Source: Mucilaginibacter mali
GTDB lineage: Bacteria; Bacteroidota; Bacteroidia; Sphingobacteriales; Sphingobacteriaceae
Assembly (NCBI RefSeq): GCF_013283875.1
Contig: NZ_CP054139.1
Span: 4,650,001 to 4,714,000 of the forward strand
DNA: 64,000 nt
Reading direction: 5' to 3'
The notes under the pieces were generated by a model. It was not told where the DNA came from and made no database searches. It worked only from the letters and a program-made list of their open reading frames with translations. The position numbers and the translations under genes are program-made. Positions 60,455-64,000 of this stretch are shown here, in pieces. The stretch's first letter is position 1; each line of letters opens with the position of its first letter.

Positions 60455-62341
60455 CTATTGTACAATGTGATCAAGTGCGGGGATATTAGTTTCAGAACCC
60501 GCGTAACCTTTATTTTGATTAATATGCCCGTTAATATTCAGGTTGATCTCGCTTTGTGGTATTGGCCACAATACGTGATAAGGCGAAATAGTAAACGTAT
60601 TACCCGAGTTGGTTACTACACCACGGTTATAAAAATCATTCTTTTCGATAACACGGTCGTAAAAGAAGTTGCTGGTAGAGAACGTAACCGTGTTGTAAAC
60701 CTTACCGGTGTACGATGGGATGCCGGTTTGCGCATAAATGAACGCTATACGGGCAAGCTCGGCATGGCGTGGCTCTTCAAAGAATAGCTCGCGTGCACGC
60801 TCGTCAAGTACAGTGCTCATGGTTACTTTACTGGCATCGGTTAATAATTGTGCCTGAGCACGGGCGCGTACCACGTTCAGGTCGGCCATGGCTTGCGCGG
60901 CTTGCCCCTTCCACATGTAAGCTTCGGCACGCAGCAGGTAAGTTTCAGCTACACGGAACACATACCAGTCGGTATTGGTACCGCGCGGCGGGCTCCACCA
61001 TTTGTCCGATGTCGCGTTTAGGATATCAACACCACCCGGGTTAATGAATATTTTGTAGTGCGGCCAGCCAAACCATGCGCGGATGGTATCACGCGGGCCA
61101 TTCAGGAACACGCTGGCAACAGTAGCGGCAGTGTATTGCTGCAGTTTTTTACCATACCAGGTAGGGTCGGAAGTTTTAATGGCCGAGTTGTTATAAACAA
61201 GGTCGGTCATGTTTACCCAGTTACCCGGCGCGTGGCGCAAGTCGGTGGCATCAGTCCAAATGTATTGGGTGCTGTATGGGGTACCACGTACACGGCCAAT
61301 ACCACGTCCGTAGTAATAAGTTAATGGGAACTCGGCGGTAACCGCGTCTACAACACCCGGTTTTTTGTTGGTTGGGGTAAGGATAGTACCATTATGCCAC
61401 ATCGGCACGCAGTTACGCATCACCTGCGAACCGTTAGCGGTAGCGCCTTCCAGTGTTTCACGGTCAATTACGTTGTATAAAGCCTCTGTATTGCTGCCCA
61501 GCGATTTATTTTCGGGCCTGTGCAAATCCCAGATCACGTTGTGGGCGGCATTGCTTGCCACAATACCAAAACGGTTGGTCATCAGCTTATAAGTACCACC
61601 GTTAATAATTGCCGATGCTGAAGTGATGGCATCATCAAACAAACCTAATGCCAGGTTAATTTTGGTCAGCAGGTGATAAGCGGCACCTTTAGTTACCTCG
61701 CCTTTATCTACGTTATCGGTAAGGTTGGCGGTGGCAAATTCCAGGTCGGTTTTCATTTGTTTTAAGATAACCGCGCGTTGGGTTGAAAAATAACCCACAT
61801 TAACCGATTGCTCTTCGCTTAACACGCAAGGTACATCGCCAAACTCGTTACATAAGCGGTAGTAACGCAACGCACGGTGAAAATAAGCCGCGCTAAGTAT
61901 AGCGTTACGTGCTGCCGTTGTAGGCCATTTTACATTATCAATACGGCTGATAACGGTATTGGCATAATGTATACCATTCCACCAAATTTCCCAGTAGCGG
62001 CCTATCTTGTTATAGTCGTCGCTGTTTAAGTTGGCAGTTGGGGTGATACGCACGTTCAGATCCTGCGCGGGCGTGGTTTTATCGGTAGTACCTTCAACGG
62101 CTACGTCCGAGAAGATATCCTCGGTAAGCATCGGCGCCGAATCGCCAAAAAACTCGATACGCTCGTTTTGGTTCATATATTCCACCGCCGATTTAAATGC
62201 CGCCGGAGTAGTAAGCGTTACGTCAGGCGTAAACTTCGATGGTGCTTCGGGCACCAGGTCGCTCCTTTTTGTACAACCATCGGTAATAATAACAGCCGCT
62301 AATGTTAGCACTGCTATGATACTTTTGTTTATCTTTTTCAT
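60455..62341 (-). CDS. susD: SusD/RagB family nutrient-binding outer-membrane lipoprotein
   Basis: From the ATG at 62341 (628 residues; the upstream codon is GTG) the protein has a lipobox ending in C23 (IITDGC) and the SusD layout of TPR helices: 'YFHRALRYYRLCNEFGDVPC' and 'YHLLTKINLALGLFDDAITS' in the N-terminal half, and the C-terminal 'YLLRAEAYMWKGQAAQAMAD' followed by 'LNVVRARAQAQ'. It sits on the cell surface over SusC and captures a glycan or peptide. It starts 21 bp after the SusC stop. Confidence 0.95.
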   Translation of the reverse strand: MKKINKSIIAVLTLAAVIITDGCTKRSDLVPEAPSKFTPDVTLTTPAAFKSAVEYMNQNERIEFFGDSAPMLTEDIFSDVAVEGTTDKTTPAQDLNVRITPTANLNSDDYNKIGRYWEIWWNGIHYANTVISRIDNVKWPTTAARNAILSAAYFHRALRYYRLCNEFGDVPCVLSEEQSVNVGYFSTQRAVILKQMKTDLEFATANLTDNVDKGEVTKGAAYHLLTKINLALGLFDDAITSASAIINGGTYKLMTNRFGIVASNAAHNVIWDLHRPENKSLGSNTEALYNVIDRETLEGATANGSQVMRNCVPMWHNGTILTPTNKKPGVVDAVTAEFPLTYYYGRGIGRVRGTPYSTQYIWTDATDLRHAPGNWVNMTDLVYNNSAIKTSDPTWYGKKLQQYTAATVASVFLNGPRDTIRAWFGWPHYKIFINPGGVDILNATSDKWWSPPRGTNTDWYVFRVAETYLLRAEAYMWKGQAAQAMADLNVVRARAQAQLLTDASKVTMSTVLDERARELFFEEPRHAELARIAFIYAQTGIPSYTGKVYNTVTFSTSNFFYDRVIEKNDFYNRGVVTNSGNTFTISPYHVLWPIPQSEINLNINGHINQNKGYAGSETNIPALDHIVQ

Positions 62342-62362
62342 ATTCACAATTCTTTAATTCGG

Positions 62363-64000
62363 TTAAAAAGTCACGTTTATACCAGCCGTTACGATACGTG
62401 GTGTAGGGCCCGAGTTTTGCGGATCCCAGAACTCCCAGCCTGTTAAAACGTAAGCATTGTTTGAGTTAACAAACACTCTTGCACTTTGCATACCTAAGCG
62501 CTGTACCAATTTCTTATCTAAAGTATAAGCCAGTGATACCGTATTAACCCTTACAAATGACGACTTGCGGAACACGTTGATAGTGGTACCACTTGAACCA
62601 GAGTTAAGACGGGCGTAATCGTTGATCGGGTTATCGGCAGTCCAGTAAGGCAGGATGTACGAACTTTGACGTGCGAAACCTACACTCCCGGGGTTGTTTT
62701 TAGCCTCGTTAAATGTAGATAGCTGTCCCATAGCCGATACCAGCAGGAATGAAAAATCAAAGTTTTTCAGGAAATTGAAATCGTTACGTAGCGACCAGTT
62801 GAACTGCGGCGTACGCGAGCCCAGGAACTGCTTATCAGCATCGGTAAATTTATAATCGCCGTCCACATCCTGTAACTTAAAGTCGCCCGGGCGTAAACCA
62901 GCACCTACGTATTTAGCCATTTCGGCAGTTTCATTAGCCTGCCATACGCCCAGTATGCGATAATCCCATACAGAGCTGATATCATGACCAATGAACCATC
63001 CATTGCCGGTATCATCGTTTTCTTTAGTAACAGTATTCCCACTTGCATCGGTAGTAGTAGCCGGGCCATACAGGTGAACGATCTTGTTACGGTTAACAAA
63101 GAAAGTTGCGCTTGATGTCCAGTTGAAATTACGGCTGTTGATGTTTTTGGTATTAACAGATACCTCGAAGCCTTTATTATTAACCTCGCCAATATTGGTT
63201 AACGAACCGGCGCCGGCGCCAAAGCCCTGTATAGTCAATAACGTACGGTTAACGATCAGGTCGGTAGTTTTACGGTTGTAAACATCAAAGCTACCGTTAA
63301 TACGGTCGTGCAGGATAGACCAGTCTAAACCAAGGTTGATACCTGTGGTGCGCTCCCATTTAAGGTTAGGGTTTTGCAGCGAGCTGGCATATAACGATAC
63401 GTTGTTGGTTACCGTACCCGATGAGCTTACGGTTGGATATTTGGCAGTGCTGATCAGGGCCAGGGCCAGCGATGGATCGGCAGTACCTGTTGCCAGGCGG
63501 TTACCGTTAACACCGTAGCTTACGCGCAATTTGGCATAGTTTAACCAGTCGAAAGTTTTGGTCTTCATAAACTTCTCGTCGCTTAGTACCCAGGCTACAG
63601 CTCCCGTAGGATAGGTAGAGCGTGGGAACTGTAAGCCAAATGGCGAAAAGCCATCGCGACGTACCGAAGCGGTCAGCATGTAACGGCCCATCAAAGTATA
63701 GTTTAAACGGCCCATTATCGCATCGGCATTGTAAACGCGGTCGTCGCTGCTTTCCACAGGCAATATACCCGCGCCAATGCTGTGGTACCCTAACACATCG
63801 CTTGGGGTAAGGCCCGAGTTAGATGTATTGGTATACCAGGTTTGGTATTTTTCTTTTTCCAATAATGCGGTTATATCAATATTGTGTATACCGCCAAAGG
63901 TTTTGTTCCAGGTTAATAAGTTATCCAGAATGTACTTATACCTGTTTTCCATACTGCGCGAAGCTTCACCACCGGCTAACTCATTAGGGTTGGCAACAGG
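62363..64000 (-). CDS. susC: SusC/RagA family TonB-dependent transporter (3' part, truncated by window)
   Basis: Only the C-terminal 546 residues are visible; the frame remains open to the window end. The sequence is a 22-strand TonB-dependent barrel: 'GRYMLTASVRRDGFSPFGLQ', 'LSDEKFMKTKTFDWLNYAKL', 'LKWERTTGINLGLDWSILHD' and the closing aromatic strand 'PTPRIVTAGINVTF'. These match RagA/SusC proteins. With SusD it imports a large ligand such as an oligosaccharide. The TonB box, plug and promoter lie outside the window. Confidence 0.95.
   Translation of the reverse strand, partial: PVANPNELAGGEASRSMENRYKYILDNLLTWNKTFGGIHNIDITALLEKEKYQTWYTNTSNSGLTPSDVLGYHSIGAGILPVESSDDRVYNADAIMGRLNYTLMGRYMLTASVRRDGFSPFGLQFPRSTYPTGAVAWVLSDEKFMKTKTFDWLNYAKLRVSYGVNGNRLATGTADPSLALALISTAKYPTVSSSGTVTNNVSLYASSLQNPNLKWERTTGINLGLDWSILHDRINGSFDVYNRKTTDLIVNRTLLTIQGFGAGAGSLTNIGEVNNKGFEVSVNTKNINSRNFNWTSSATFFVNRNKIVHLYGPATTTDASGNTVTKENDDTGNGWFIGHDISSVWDYRILGVWQANETAEMAKYVGAGLRPGDFKLQDVDGDYKFTDADKQFLGSRTPQFNWSLRNDFNFLKNFDFSFLLVSAMGQLSTFNEAKNNPGSVGFARQSSYILPYWTADNPINDYARLNSGSSGTTINVFRKSSFVRVNTVSLAYTLDKKLVQRLGMQSARVFVNSNNAYVLTGWEFWDPQNSGPTPRIVTAGINVTF

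Overview
The window is chromosomal DNA from a member of the Bacteroidota, most likely the family Sphingobacteriaceae (Mucilaginibacter/Pedobacter type). The evidence is a SusC/SusD pair at the right end, promoter elements of the TAxxTTTG type instead of E. coli-like -10 boxes, no Shine-Dalgarno sequences, several Bacteroidota-only families (DUF4199, TlpA with a long N-terminal domain, a DnaG without zinc ligands), and many short palindromic intergenic repeats of a kind common in this phylum. The genus is an inference from protein style, not a computed result.

Layout. 1-7 kb: small membrane and metabolic genes (DUF4199, rhodanese, VOC protein, esterase, DUF885 peptidase-like protein, aldo/keto reductase, PfkB kinase) and one frameshifted gene. 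7.4-9.5 kb: tRNA-Asn followed by a complete IS1182-family element. 9.5-16.3 kb: a secreted nuclease lipoprotein, a COG2509 flavoprotein, DinB, an isochorismatase-like protein, a ParE-type toxin-antitoxin pair and a luciferase-like monooxygenase. 16.4-21.3 kb: a secreted CBM9-like protein and an AT-rich 1001-residue KAP-family membrane NTPase that looks horizontally acquired. 21.3-25.8 kb: an operon of two exported amidohydrolase-like proteins. 26-35 kb: a VOC protein, DUF4199, an SNF2 helicase, a Nif3/zinc-ribbon operon, and a MarR regulator with an MFS exporter. 35.6-46.2 kb: a lipoprotein strongly resembling peptidyl-alpha-hydroxyglycine lyase, TM2 protein, TlpA-like thioredoxin, a Tat-exported enolase-superfamily enzyme, GcvT, a glycosyltransferase, RNase HII, a SpoIIE-type phosphatase and an ABC permease. 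46.3-55.1 kb: an MFS sugar transporter, a DUF1365/Cfa-like operon, glutaminyl cyclase, and YraN-DnaG. 55.2-60 kb: a broken VapBC module, an AT-rich membrane gene, aspartate-semialdehyde dehydrogenase, HigBA, a TrmO-like methyltransferase and a LysR regulator. 60.4-64 kb: SusD and the 3' part of SusC, which runs off the window.

Most genes are ordinary housekeeping or nutrient-handling functions in short operons. The accessory signal lies in the IS element, the KAP NTPase, three toxin-antitoxin loci (one decayed) and several families of dispersed intergenic repeats. The most striking is a three-copy element (about 17.3, 52.4 and 60.05 kb). It has a 9-10 bp hairpin whose stem sequence differs in every copy but stays paired. 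Its 6-nt loop is always complementary to a hexamer just downstream, with a matched change in one copy. That pattern suggests a selected folded RNA or DNA, possibly a pseudoknot or switch. No CRISPR array, rRNA or prophage was seen.
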